Assembly (NCBI GenBank): GCA_017398765.1
Contig: JAFQEY010000001.1
Location: 1 to 64,000 of the forward strand
DNA length: 64,000 nucleotides
Direction of reading: 5' to 3'
DNA from: Akkermansia sp.
Lineage (GTDB): Bacteria; Verrucomicrobiota; Verrucomicrobiia; Verrucomicrobiales; Akkermansiaceae
The translations under genes and the position numbers were made by a program. Position 1 is the stretch's first letter; each line of letters starts with the position of its first letter. This document shows, piece by piece, positions 1 through 7,929 of this stretch. The notes under the pieces were generated by a model that made no database searches, was not told where the DNA came from, and saw only the letters and a list, made by a program, of their open reading frames with translations.

Positions 1-120
1 TCAGCGCTTTTTCTATAGGTGTTTCATCGGCTTTTGCTCGAGGTTTGTAGTATGTGCCGCTACGATGTAAGCTCAGCAGCTCACATTGCCTTTTGCGAGG
101 CAGTTCACTGTTCTCTTCAT

Positions 121-169
121 CCAGGAGCTGGCGTCTCTGTACTAAAGACCCAGCTCCTTGGATTTTTTT
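121..169 (+). terminator. rho-independent terminator at window start
   Basis: The arms CCAGGAGCTGG (121-131) and CCAGCTCCTTGG (150-161) pair, an inner GTCT/AGAC stem extends the hairpin, and a run of seven T follows. It would end a + strand transcript that began upstream of the window. The rest of 1-320 holds no gene I can support. Confidence 0.7.
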
Positions 170-320
170 CGAGCAGTTCCCACGAAAGAGACTGCACGAT
201 AAAGGTTCCAAACTCTTGCCAACAAGACACTAACCGACAAAAGTTGCTAATTTACCCATTGATATGACGCAAAAACATACTTGATTTAACACCCCGATTA
301 ATTTAGTATCCTAGCAAGGT

Positions 321-950
321 ATGAGGTGTTTTTTTGCAGTTGTTTCATTAATTTTGTCTTCTTGCTCGTTTTACAAGCTTAACACTTACTCCATACTTGA
401 CAGTATTGGACGAGAAGATATTTTTATTGAAAATAGATATCACTCCCGTTGTTCTATATCGGAGAGCAATGAGGTTTTATATGTTAAAGCACCTGTTCGC
501 TTTATCTCGCCTCCATCCGCATTGATTACCGCTACATGCCCCTTTGTCGACGGAGGTGGTGATTGGAGAAACTGGTGGAGTTTTCCGGAATACAGAGTAA
601 ATACCAAGGACAAAGAAATAGCGTACCTGTATTTCCCTTTAAATGAAAAAGGTGTTCAAACGATAAATCAACAGAATAGTCTTAGTTTGACATATAAGAA
701 TTATCTTCCAACCGTGTATACTATTGATGAATTTGAAAAAATACCAAATCGCCTAGTATCGACAAATGTTAAAATTAGTTCTGTATTATCTGTAATTAAT
801 CAAACTGAGACACTAAATAAAACATCTGCAATCAATTATTTTTTCAAGCCTTTTTCATATGCAGCATGGGGAGTAGATACGATTTCAATAATACCATGCA
901 GCATAATAGGGTGGATTATATACGATATCCCGTACATATTGACACACTAA
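321..950 (+). CDS. AT-rich putative lipoprotein, unknown function
   Basis: A 209-residue protein. It begins with a short hydrophobic stretch ending in a lipobox-like LSSC at residues 12-15, so it is probably a lipid-anchored envelope protein. The N-terminal half is rich in aromatic residues and polar loops. A hydrophobic segment near residues 185-205 (IIPCSIIGWIIYDIPYIL) could be a second membrane contact. I recognise no family. It is clearly more AT-rich than every neighbour, which suggests recent acquisition. The -10-like TATCCT at 307-312 lies 8 nt before the ATG, in line with other genes here, but the matching -35 (TTGATT, 20 nt away) is poorly spaced. Confidence 0.65.
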   Translation: MRCFFAVVSLILSSCSFYKLNTYSILDSIGREDIFIENRYHSRCSISESNEVLYVKAPVRFISPPSALITATCPFVDGGGDWRNWWSFPEYRVNTKDKEIAYLYFPLNEKGVQTINQQNSLSLTYKNYLPTVYTIDEFEKIPNRLVSTNVKISSVLSVINQTETLNKTSAINYFFKPFSYAAWGVDTISIIPCSIIGWIIYDIPYILTH

Positions 951-1089
951 TTATTGCTCCGGCAATCTAATCGCCAAAACAAAAAGCTAAAATTTGTCTT
1001 TCTTTTGTAACTTCATTTTTATAAAAGCTTATTCATAAGCGCTTTACAACGAAAGAAAACTTCCGACTCCCAATGAGGATCCTGCGGGG

Positions 1090-1127
1090 GGATTACGAAA
1101 AAATCTCGTAATCCTCCCTCTTTTTTT
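1090..1127 (+). terminator. rho-independent terminator
   Basis: The arms GGATTACGA (1090-1098) and TCGTAATCC (1106-1114) form a 9-bp stem. A T-rich tract follows at 1120-1127. It is the likely end of transcripts from the AT-rich lipoprotein gene 140 nt upstream. Confidence 0.65.
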
Positions 1128-1289
1128 GTTTACCCCCTTAACCTGTTTGCGTTACGATTGCCGACGCCGTGTCCGGTTTCCGTTGCACTCTGCACTTCCA
1201 CAGTGACATTGAGACCCCCTCAATGCCCTGAGACACCCATAACCTATTGACTGTGTGTGTTCGAAATCCGGCTTTGCATAAAGCCATTG

Positions 1290-1640
1290 GGAATCGGCGG
1301 TGTTCGCCATCCAAACAAAATTTCGTAAAAAGATGCAATTCGTTCTCTATGAGCGCAATGTAGAAAATGGCATCCTCCATCCGGTATAAGGCGTCTCTAC
1401 TCTGCCTCTCCACGTTCATGAGTTTCAGGCTGTTCTGTGCTGTATCGGATTTCGGCACATTTGGCAACCTCATCCATCCGACCTTATATGCAATTTCTGT
1501 TTGTACAGTCGGGATTTCCCCTCGAACTTCCTCTTCTACGGTTCGTTACCTCCCCGCAGTTGTTCTTCAGGTCCGGGATTCCGCATCATCGCGGCTCCGC
1601 GCGGACTTTCACCGCAGTGCGCATATCGCGTCGGTCGTAC
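1290..1640 (-). mobile_element. group II intron remnant (domain I-III-like RNA), no reverse transcriptase
   Basis: On the minus strand, in order, are motifs that resemble the 5' part of bacterial group II introns: GGTGAAAGTCC, a GGAATC...CTGAAG segment, CATATAAGG, then GGATGGATGAGGTTGCC, then a purine-rich GAGAGG block. No reverse-transcriptase frame follows and I could not find a domain V hairpin, so it would be a truncated, inactive copy. The 111-codon minus frame at 1138-1473 falls across this region and looks like non-coding sequence that happens to be open. The assignment rests on motif order from memory and the boundaries are approximate. Confidence 0.4.
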
Positions 1641-1641
1641 C

Positions 1642-1675
1642 AAAACGCGCCGAGTGCAAAGTCACACCCGGCGCG
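1642..1675 (-). terminator. terminator of the terC-mrp operon
   Basis: On the minus strand, 24 nt after the mrp stop, an 11-bp stem with one G-U pair (arms at 1665-1675 and 1646-1656) is followed by TTTT. Confidence 0.7.
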
Positions 1676-1698
1676 AAACGATGAATGATTACCGATTT

Positions 1699-2775
1699 TT
1701 ATTCACCCAGACGGCTGGCAAGCATCTGAGCAACACCGTGGAATGCAGCCGATACACGGCTCTGACCGGGATCTTCCAACGCAACGGGGGCTCCCTTGTC
1801 CCCGCCCTCGCGGGTGCTGATATCCAGCGGAATCTTACCCAGCAAAGGAACATTGAGCTTCATGGCTTCGCGGTCACCACCGCCCTCGCCAAAGATGTGA
1901 TACACCAAACCATCGCTAGGGCAGATGAAATAGCTCATATTTTCAATAATTCCCAAAATGGGTGTCTCCACACGACGGAAGAGCCCCACGGCTTTGCGGG
2001 CATCTATGAGAGCGACTTCCTGCGGGGTTGTCACGATTACGGCACCGTCCAAATCCACCGTCTGCACGATGGTGAGCTGAATATCACCCGTGCCGGGAGG
2101 CATATCCAGAATAAGGAAATCAAGTCCACCCCAGTCTACATCCCTCAGGAACTGCTGGACATATCTGGTTGCCAGCGGGCCGCGAACAGCCACGGGGGAG
2201 GCCTCATCCACCATAAGCCCCATGGAGAGCAGCTTAATACCATGAGCTTCTACCGGCAGGAACTGCTCCTTTTCTGAACAGCCGGGGCGTTCTTTTGTGC
2301 CGAACATCAACGCCATGGAAGGGCCGTAAATATCCAAATCCAACAGGCCGGTGCGATACCCCAGCTGAGAAAGAGCCACGGCCAGATTTGCAGAAACGGT
2401 GGATTTACCCACACCGCCCTTGCCGGAGGCAACGGCAATGATGTGTTTCACCCCGGGGACGGAGGATTTCCAGTCTGCCGGGTCGTCATTGGGAGTCTTG
2501 GCTTTCACCTTGGCCGGTGCGTGGTGTTCTATATTCACATCCAGCTTTTTCACGCCGGGCAGTTCCTTGACAATCCCCATGACGTTCTCATAGATATAAC
2601 GGGGAACATCGGAATTCTTGCTTTCCACCACGAGATTGATGGTAACAGCCCCTTCAGGGCTTACCTCAATATGGCGCACCAGGCCAAAAGAGACGATATC
2701 ACGCGAAAAGCCCGGATATTTCACCGTGGTAAGAGCCGCGCGAATCAGCTCCGGAGTCAGATTAATTTCACTCAT
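1699..2775 (-). CDS. mrp: Mrp/ApbC-family Fe-S cluster carrier ATPase
   Basis: A 358-residue cytoplasmic P-loop ATPase thought to hold and transfer iron-sulfur clusters. Residues 1-95 form the MIP18/DUF59-type domain. The deviant Walker A GKGGVGKST is at about 118-126, followed by the SIMIBI core with DLDIYGPS and the DMPPGTGD motif. The C-terminal signature is odd. Where Mrp/NBP35 proteins usually have CPxC for bridging a cluster, this one reads CPSDG, so Cys285 is kept and the second Cys is Asp288. It may therefore bind a cluster differently. It is the second gene of an operon behind terC (27-nt gap) and has no Shine-Dalgarno sequence. Confidence 0.9.
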   Translation of the reverse strand: MSEINLTPELIRAALTTVKYPGFSRDIVSFGLVRHIEVSPEGAVTINLVVESKNSDVPRYIYENVMGIVKELPGVKKLDVNIEHHAPAKVKAKTPNDDPADWKSSVPGVKHIIAVASGKGGVGKSTVSANLAVALSQLGYRTGLLDLDIYGPSMALMFGTKERPGCSEKEQFLPVEAHGIKLLSMGLMVDEASPVAVRGPLATRYVQQFLRDVDWGGLDFLILDMPPGTGDIQLTIVQTVDLDGAVIVTTPQEVALIDARKAVGLFRRVETPILGIIENMSYFICPSDGLVYHIFGEGGGDREAMKLNVPLLGKIPLDISTREGGDKGAPVALEDPGQSRVSAAFHGVAQMLASRLGE

Positions 2776-2802
2776 GATTATTCAGTTGATTGGAGAGAGA
2801 TA

Positions 2803-3660
2803 TTATGCTTTTTTGAAGCGTTTCCAAGGCATAATGATGGTTTCCACCACCCAGACAAAAGCGGTACAGCAGGCACGAAATGCCGTTATCAGCGGGTGGA
2901 TACGGCGGCGGAAGCCTGTGAAATGCTCATAGAACAAACTGGCTGCCACAATAGAGCAGATGGTGCTGAACTTGATGACAATGCCCAAATGCCAGTGAAT
3001 ACCGCAGGCAGCAAGAGCCATTTCCGCCGTCAGCGCAGCCCCTACAAACCCCACCAGCAGGAATGCCGTGTAGCTCAGAATCGGGTGTTTTTCGATGATT
3101 CCGATACACCAACCTGCCACGATTCGGAGGGCGGCAATGCCAATGAACACGCCGAGACACACTACCCAGAGGTGCATTTCCTCCGGAATTTCTTTCACGC
3201 CGTTAACCATGCCCACAGCAGCCACAACATTGTCCAGCGACAGGGACAAATCCATCAGCTCGATGCTCAGGATGGTCATCAGGAAAGTCTTACCTGCTGT
3301 TTTTGCCGCCTCGTTAGCGGGAGAGGAGGACTTTGTCTTTGGGTGCAGTTGCACATGTTCACAGGCCAGATAGATGAGATAGAGTGCCCCGAACCACTTG
3401 ACCCATGCGTTGTGCATGAGCCACGCCACCAGTGCCAGCACAATACCGCGGAACACGTATGCCCCCACCAGGCCCCACCGCAAGGCAGCTTTCTGCTGGT
3501 GTTTAGGGAGATGAGATGCCATGGCGGCAATACCCAGGGCATTATCAACGGAAAGTAAGCCCTCAATAAGAATCAGATTAAAAATAACCATGGAAGAAGC
3601 CTTCAAAAAATCCGGCATACTCTCAATACTCTCCCAGGCAGTAACAATGTCAGCAAGCAT
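2803..3660 (-). CDS. TerC-family integral membrane protein
   Basis: A 285-residue multi-pass inner-membrane protein of the TerC/Alx superfamily, which is tied to metal-ion (especially manganese) efflux and tellurite resistance. The family's two acidic helix motifs are visible: EGLLSVDNALG near residue 35 and ELMDLSLSLDNVVA near residue 135. The conserved Asp-Asn pairs probably line the metal path. About seven hydrophobic segments can be counted. The start ATG lies 6 nt after a -10 box, so the mRNA should be leaderless. It is co-transcribed with mrp and divergent from uxs. The substrate cannot be read from sequence. Confidence 0.85.
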   Translation of the reverse strand: MLADIVTAWESIESMPDFLKASSMVIFNLILIEGLLSVDNALGIAAMASHLPKHQQKAALRWGLVGAYVFRGIVLALVAWLMHNAWVKWFGALYLIYLACEHVQLHPKTKSSSPANEAAKTAGKTFLMTILSIELMDLSLSLDNVVAAVGMVNGVKEIPEEMHLWVVCLGVFIGIAALRIVAGWCIGIIEKHPILSYTAFLLVGFVGAALTAEMALAACGIHWHLGIVIKFSTICSIVAASLFYEHFTGFRRRIHPLITAFRACCTAFVWVVETIIMPWKRFKKA

Positions 3661-3666
3661 GCAAGT

Positions 3667-3695
3667 GTTCTACCACACCGCGGTGGCAGATGCAA
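3667..3695 (-). promoter_or_regulatory. promoter of terC-mrp
   Basis: TTGCAT-N17-TAGAAC on the minus strand. The -10 ends 6 nt before the terC ATG, so the ATG itself would be +1. Confidence 0.7.
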
Positions 3696-3717
3696 GAATC
3701 GGCTCTGTCATTCTTGC
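3692..3717. repeat. inverted repeat between terC and uxs promoters
   Basis: GCAAGAAT (3692-3699) and ATTCTTGC (3710-3717) form a perfect 8-bp dyad with a 10-nt spacer. It overlaps the terC -35 and sits just upstream of the uxs -35. It could be an operator shared by both promoters. Confidence 0.4.
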
Positions 3718-3726
3718 GTTGCATGC

Positions 3727-3756
3727 TTGACAAGTTTGCATGGAATAGGCTAGAAT
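3727..3756 (+). promoter_or_regulatory. promoter of uxs-khpA-priA
   Basis: TTGACA-N18-TAGAAT. The -10 ends 10 nt before the ATG at 3767. An in-frame ATG at 3758 lies upstream of the predicted +1, so 3767 is the real start. Confidence 0.75.
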
Positions 3757-3766
3757 CATGCTCGGC

Positions 3767-4714
3767 ATGAAAACGATTTTGGTTACAGGAGGCACGGGGT
3801 TCATAGGAGCAAATCTCTGCCACCGCCTCATAGCAGAGGGGAACAGAGTCATCTGTCTGGACAACAATTACACCGGTTCGCTTGAGAATGTGCAGGATTT
3901 ATTGGAGAATCCCAACTTCTCCTTTGTGGAGCACGATGTGATTGAACCTTTTGACTGCCCGGAAAAGCCGGATCAGATTTACAATCTCGCCTGCCCTGCA
4001 TCCCCGCCGTTCTATCAGGGGAACCGCTCAATCTTCACCACCAAGACCTGTGTGTTCGGCATTATCAATATGCTGGAACTCGCCAAGAGAAGCGGGGCTC
4101 GCATCCTGCAAACCTCTACCTCAGAGGTGTATGGGGAACCGCTTGTACACCCCCAACCGGAGACATACCGCGGCAACGTGAATCCGCACGGTATCCGTGC
4201 ATGCTACGATGAGGGCAAACGCTGCGCGGAAAGTCTCATGTTTGACTACCACCGCCATGAAGGGGTGGATATCCGCGTCATCCGCATTTTCAACACATAC
4301 GGTCCCTACATGAACCCGGATGACGGGCGCGTCGTTTCCAATTTCATCTGTCAGGCACTCCGTGGGCAGGACATTACCATATACGGAGAGGGGCAGCAGA
4401 CCCGCTCATTCCAGTATATTGATGACCTCATCGAAGGGATGATTCGAATGATGGAAAATAAGCAAGGCTTTATCGGTCCCGTCAACATCGGTAATCCCGG
4501 AGAATTTACGATATTACAGCTCGCGCAGCAGGTGCTGAAAAAAATTCCAACCACGTCCAAGCTGGTGTATCGTCCCCTGCCCGGCGATGATCCTACGCAG
4601 CGGCGGCCGGATATCACGCTGGCCGGTAAAGAGTTGAATTGGGCACCCACCATCAATCTGGATAAGGGATTAGATTTAACAATCAACTACTTCCGAAACA
4701 AACTCGCGTTGTAG
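3767..4714 (+). CDS. uxs: UDP-glucuronate decarboxylase (UDP-xylose synthase)
   Basis: A 315-residue extended short-chain dehydrogenase that converts UDP-glucuronate to UDP-xylose for surface polysaccharide. The NAD-binding TGGTGFIG is at residues 7-14. The family signature [10 protein letters not shown] follows, then the catalytic STSEVYG Ser/Thr region and the Tyr-x3-Lys in RACYDEGKR. The IRIFNTYGP and RSFQYIDD substrate loops typical of UXS are also present. Length matches soluble bacterial UXS. The start at 3767 is set by the promoter. It leads an unusual operon with khpA (14-nt gap) and priA, which are RNA-binding and replication genes with no obvious link to sugar nucleotides. Confidence 0.9.
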   Translation: MKTILVTGGTGFIGANLCHRLIAEGNRVICLDNNYTGSLENVQDLLENPNFSFVEHDVIEPFDCPEKPDQIYNLACPASPPFYQGNRSIFTTKTCVFGIINMLELAKRSGARILQTSTSEVYGEPLVHPQPETYRGNVNPHGIRACYDEGKRCAESLMFDYHRHEGVDIRVIRIFNTYGPYMNPDDGRVVSNFICQALRGQDITIYGEGQQTRSFQYIDDLIEGMIRMMENKQGFIGPVNIGNPGEFTILQLAQQVLKKIPTTSKLVYRPLPGDDPTQRRPDITLAGKELNWAPTINLDKGLDLTINYFRNKLAL

Positions 4715-4728
4715 AGCAGGATTTTCGC

Positions 4729-5004
4729 ATGCAAGAGCTTACAGAATCCATCGGTAAATATCTGCTGGCCGTCGTATCCCCGCTGATTCGCCACCCGGAA
4801 AAAGCGGAACTGCGCGTAGCCAAGTCATCGGAGGGAGATTTGGTACGCTTCCGCCTTGTCCTGGAGCAGCCGGATGTGGCGCGAGTCATCGGACGCAACG
4901 GTATGACAGCCTCAGCCATACGGTCCATGGCTAAGGCAGCCGGCGAGAAACGGGGCATCAAGGTTATCGTGCATATTCTATCTCACGAAGAAGCGGCAGC
5001 CTGA
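4729..5004 (+). CDS. khpA: KhpA-like KH-domain RNA-binding protein
   Basis: A 91-residue single KH domain of the KhpA type. KhpA proteins bind many RNAs and, in firmicutes, affect cell division. The nucleic-acid-binding GxxG loop is GRNG at about residues 50-53, preceded by the VARVI strand and followed by an AIRSMAKA helix. It lies 14 nt after uxs and 19 nt before priA with only a weak AGCAGG before the ATG. Its size and motif layout agree with the family. Its targets here are unknown. Confidence 0.85.
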   Translation: MQELTESIGKYLLAVVSPLIRHPEKAELRVAKSSEGDLVRFRLVLEQPDVARVIGRNGMTASAIRSMAKAAGEKRGIKVIVHILSHEEAAA

Positions 5005-5023
5005 GCCCCCGGGACAAGTACCC

Positions 5024-7276
5024 ATGCAAAGCCTGTTTGCAGAGGAGATAGCGGCTAACCACACAGCACGCGTGCTGGTAGATGGGCTCAACGACATGGT
5101 ACTGGATTATGCCGTACCAGCCGATATGCAGGGGGTGGTTCGCGGCAGCAGGGTGGAAGTTCCGCTGCGGGGACGCGGAGCCACCGGAACCGTACTCAGC
5201 CTTGTGGCACCGGATGAGCAGTGGAGCGGGGCTCTCCGGCCGCTGCGGCGTTTGATAAGTGAAGAAGCGGTAGTTTCCCCCGTTCTCATGGATTTGGCAG
5301 AGTGGGCAGCCCGCTACTATGCGGTTCCTGTGGAGCAAATGATTCGCTGCATTGTCCCGGAACCGGTGCGGCAGGAACGCCATGAGGAGAAAACGCGTAA
5401 AATAGTAATCCTGACAGACTGGCCGGATGATGATAAACTTAACAAAATCAACGCCAGGGCCCCCCGCCAGGCAAGCATACTGCGATACCTGCACAGCAGC
5501 AGCGACAAGCGAGCCGCGCTCACTGACTTAGGCGGCACCGCAGCACTCAATCCCTGCCGGGCACTCGCAAAACAGGGGTATCTCCGCATGGAGGAAGAAA
5601 CGGTTCACCGCGACCCTGCGGGAGAAGAAACCTTTGCACCCAGCTCCGCGCTGGAGCTGAATGAAGAACAGGCCGCCGTGCTCAAGGAGGTTATCTGCGC
5701 CACAGATTCCGGGACTTCCCAACCCATGCTCCTGCAAGGCGTTACCGGTTCCGGCAAAACGGAGGTTTACTTACAGGCGGCGCAGCATGCCATGAACCGG
5801 GGAAAGGGGGTTCTCATCCTCGTACCGGAGATTTCCCTCACCCCGCAGACCATGGCTCGCTTCAAGAGCCGCTTTGCGGACAGCCCGGGCGCGGTGGCCA
5901 TTCTCCACAGTGCCATGAGCGATGGTGAACGCTTTGATGAGTGGCACTCCATCCGCCGCGGGCAGGCTCGCATCGCCATCGGTCCGCGCTCAGCACTTTT
6001 TGCACCGGTGCAGAATCTCGGGCTCATCATCGTGGATGAGGAACATGACGGCTCCTATAAGCAGGAAAACAGCCCCCGTTACCACGGGCGGGATTTAGCC
6101 GTCCTCCGCGCACGGATGGAGGGTGCCGCCATTCTGTTAGGCTCTGCCACGCCTTCTCTGGAATCCCTGCACAATGTCCGCACCGGCAAATACAAGCTGC
6201 TGCGTATGGACAAACGAGCAGACGGGCAGCATCTCCCCCTCACCCGTGTGCTTGACATGCGCACGGAGGCCAAGGACAAACGCAACCTCGGCATCCTGTC
6301 GGAGCGGCTCCGCATGGCTATAGAGGACAGGCTGCGCAAACAGCAGCAGGTTATCCTGCTGCTCAACCGCCGTGGATTTGCACGCGCGCTCCAATGCCCG
6401 GACTGCGGGCATGTGAGCAACTGTGAACACTGCGCACTGCCCATGACCTACCATGCCACGGAGAATCGCTTAGTGTGCCACCTCTGCGGGTTCCGAGCCA
6501 TAGTACCCCGGCACTGTCCGGAATGCGGGTCAGGCAATATCTTGTTGGAGGGGTACGGCACCCAGAAAGTGGAAGCAGTGCTGCGCCGCTGTTTCCCACA
6601 GGCACGCTTACAGCGGGTGGATGCCGATGTTACCGCCCGCAAAAATGCCCTGCGTGATATTCTGGCAGATTTCCGCGCCGGAAAAACAGATATCCTGCTG
6701 GGCACACAAATGATTGCCAAGGGGTTAGACTTCCCACGTGTCACCCTGGTGGGTGTGCTGAATGCCGACCTGGGGCTGAACATACCTGACCCCCGCGCCG
6801 CAGAACGTACTTTTCAACTGCTCACTCAGGTAGCGGGTCGCGCAGGACGCGGCGAGCTGGACGGAGAAGTGATTGTGCAGACCTACTCACCCCAATCCTG
6901 CGCCATTCAATTTGCACGGCGGCATGATACGGACGGATTCGCGGAAAATGAGCTGGGGCTCCGGCAACAGTTCGGCTACCCCCCCTTCAGCCACATGGCT
7001 GTGCTGACAGTGCGTTCTGAGCGGGAAGAACTGGCTCAGTTTTCTCTTGAATCCCTGCACAAGCGCCTCCTGATTAAACTGCCACCCACCGTTCAGTTGA
7101 GTGATCCCCTGCCCGCCCCCATCCCCAAGGCATACGGACAATTCCGCTACCAGTGCACCCTCAAAGCCCCGGGGGCTCGTGTCATAGCCGACATCGTCTC
7201 CGCAGAAATAGCAGCCATGCAGTTCGGAGAAGAAATCACCGCCACACTGGATATCGACGCTTACAGCTTCATGTAG
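5024..7276 (+). CDS. priA: primosomal protein N' (PriA helicase)
   Basis: A 750-residue replication-restart 3'-5' DNA helicase. The N-terminal DNA-binding domain (about 1-200) is followed by a helicase core with Walker A GVTGSGKTEVYL near 243, a DEEH box (VDEEHDGSYKQ) and the GSATPSLES motif. The zinc-binding insert with four Cys pairs (CPDC, CEHC, CHLC, CPEC) is near 465-505. Motifs V and VI (GTQMIAKGLDFPRV, QVAGRAGRG) and a C-terminal wing complete the full family length. It is the last gene of the uxs-khpA-priA unit. No Shine-Dalgarno sequence precedes the ATG. Confidence 0.95.
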   Translation: MQSLFAEEIAANHTARVLVDGLNDMVLDYAVPADMQGVVRGSRVEVPLRGRGATGTVLSLVAPDEQWSGALRPLRRLISEEAVVSPVLMDLAEWAARYYAVPVEQMIRCIVPEPVRQERHEEKTRKIVILTDWPDDDKLNKINARAPRQASILRYLHSSSDKRAALTDLGGTAALNPCRALAKQGYLRMEEETVHRDPAGEETFAPSSALELNEEQAAVLKEVICATDSGTSQPMLLQGVTGSGKTEVYLQAAQHAMNRGKGVLILVPEISLTPQTMARFKSRFADSPGAVAILHSAMSDGERFDEWHSIRRGQARIAIGPRSALFAPVQNLGLIIVDEEHDGSYKQENSPRYHGRDLAVLRARMEGAAILLGSATPSLESLHNVRTGKYKLLRMDKRADGQHLPLTRVLDMRTEAKDKRNLGILSERLRMAIEDRLRKQQQVILLLNRRGFARALQCPDCGHVSNCEHCALPMTYHATENRLVCHLCGFRAIVPRHCPECGSGNILLEGYGTQKVEAVLRRCFPQARLQRVDADVTARKNALRDILADFRAGKTDILLGTQMIAKGLDFPRVTLVGVLNADLGLNIPDPRAAERTFQLLTQVAGRAGRGELDGEVIVQTYSPQSCAIQFARRHDTDGFAENELGLRQQFGYPPFSHMAVLTVRSEREELAQFSLESLHKRLLIKLPPTVQLSDPLPAPIPKAYGQFRYQCTLKAPGARVIADIVSAEIAAMQFGEEITATLDIDAYSFM

Positions 7277-7283
7277 TTTTTGC

Positions 7284-7312
7284 TTGACAGAATCCGCTCC
7301 GGGCGATACTCT
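7284..7312 (+). promoter_or_regulatory. promoter of the first thioredoxin-like gene
   Basis: TTGACA-N17-TACTCT. The -10 ends 8 nt before the ATG at 7321. It sits directly behind the priA stop. Confidence 0.65.
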
Positions 7313-7320
7313 GAGCACCT

Positions 7321-7830
7321 ATGAAAACGTTTATGGCACTTGCTGCTCTGTTGAGCGGCATCATCCTCTTCCCGGCAGCATCAGCGCAGACTGCCGCCCC
7401 GGCACCACAGGCTCAGGCTCAGCCCCTCAGCCCCGTTGCGGCGGCTCTTTCTGAGCTCACGCCAATCAGTGGTTCATTCAATAAGGATGCAGACTATTTT
7501 ATCTATCTGTACTCTGCCAGCTGGTGCGGGCCCTGCCGCGCCATTATGCCGCGCATTGCCCAACTTTACAAAGATAAACTCAGCAAGGATAAGAGAATCG
7601 AAATCATCCTGCTTGACCTTGATGTGACGGAGGAAGATGCAAGAAAATATGTTGCACATTATGATGCAGGCTTCTTTGCCGTTATGGGACATGGGAACAA
7701 CTCAGATAAACTCCCCGGGGCCTACCCGGTGCGCGGCATTCCGCACTGTATCGCCGTAGACAAGAACGGCAACAGAATCTTCTCCGGTCATGCCGCCATC
7801 ATCTTCCGAGACATAGAAAAACTCCGCTGA
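7321..7830 (+). CDS. secreted thioredoxin-like protein (paralogue 1)
   Basis: A 169-residue exported thioredoxin-fold protein. A Sec signal peptide covers residues 1 to about 22 (cleavage after ASA), followed by an Ala/Pro/Gln linker. The redox site SASWCGPCRAIMP holds the CxxC near residue 65, and a cis-Pro loop GIPHC carries an extra cysteine. It resembles TlpA/DsbE-type periplasmic disulfide proteins but lacks their usual membrane anchor. Two paralogues follow at 7930 and 8929 with the same ADYFIYLxSASWCGPC block. The partner proteins are unknown. The start is fixed by the signal peptide and the promoter 8 nt upstream. Confidence 0.85.
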   Translation: MKTFMALAALLSGIILFPAASAQTAAPAPQAQAQPLSPVAAALSELTPISGSFNKDADYFIYLYSASWCGPCRAIMPRIAQLYKDKLSKDKRIEIILLDLDVTEEDARKYVAHYDAGFFAVMGHGNNSDKLPGAYPVRGIPHCIAVDKNGNRIFSGHAAIIFRDIEKLR

Positions 7831-7858
7831 CCCGTTATACGAAATCTTTCCCTCACAG

Positions 7859-7888
7859 CAGCGACCGAACATTCGGTCGCTGTTTTTT
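7859..7888 (+). terminator. rho-independent terminator after thioredoxin-like gene 1
   Basis: A perfect 10-bp stem, CAGCGACCGA (7859-7868) with TCGGTCGCTG (7873-7882), has an ACAT loop and is followed by six T. Confidence 0.9.
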
Positions 7889-7891
7889 ACG

Positions 7892-7920
7892 TTGACAAAC
7901 AGGAACTAAAAAGGTAGGAT
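7892..7920 (+). promoter_or_regulatory. promoter of thioredoxin-like genes 2 and 3
   Basis: TTGACA-N17-TAGGAT. The -10 ends 9 nt before the ATG at 7930 and directly follows a strong terminator, so genes 2 and 3 form their own unit. Confidence 0.75.
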
Positions 7921-7929
7921 ACCCCTGCT

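Noticed and set aside
19..267. 82-codon open frame at the left edge
   Set aside because: A strong rho-independent terminator (121-169) lies inside it and the translation resembles no protein.
1138..1473. 111-codon minus-strand frame
   Set aside because: It falls across the intron-like RNA, has no promoter or start signal, and its composition is not protein-like.
2443..3558. 371-codon plus-strand frame antisense to mrp and terC
   Set aside because: It is the shadow of two well-supported genes; its sequence is His/Gln/Arg-rich and family-less.
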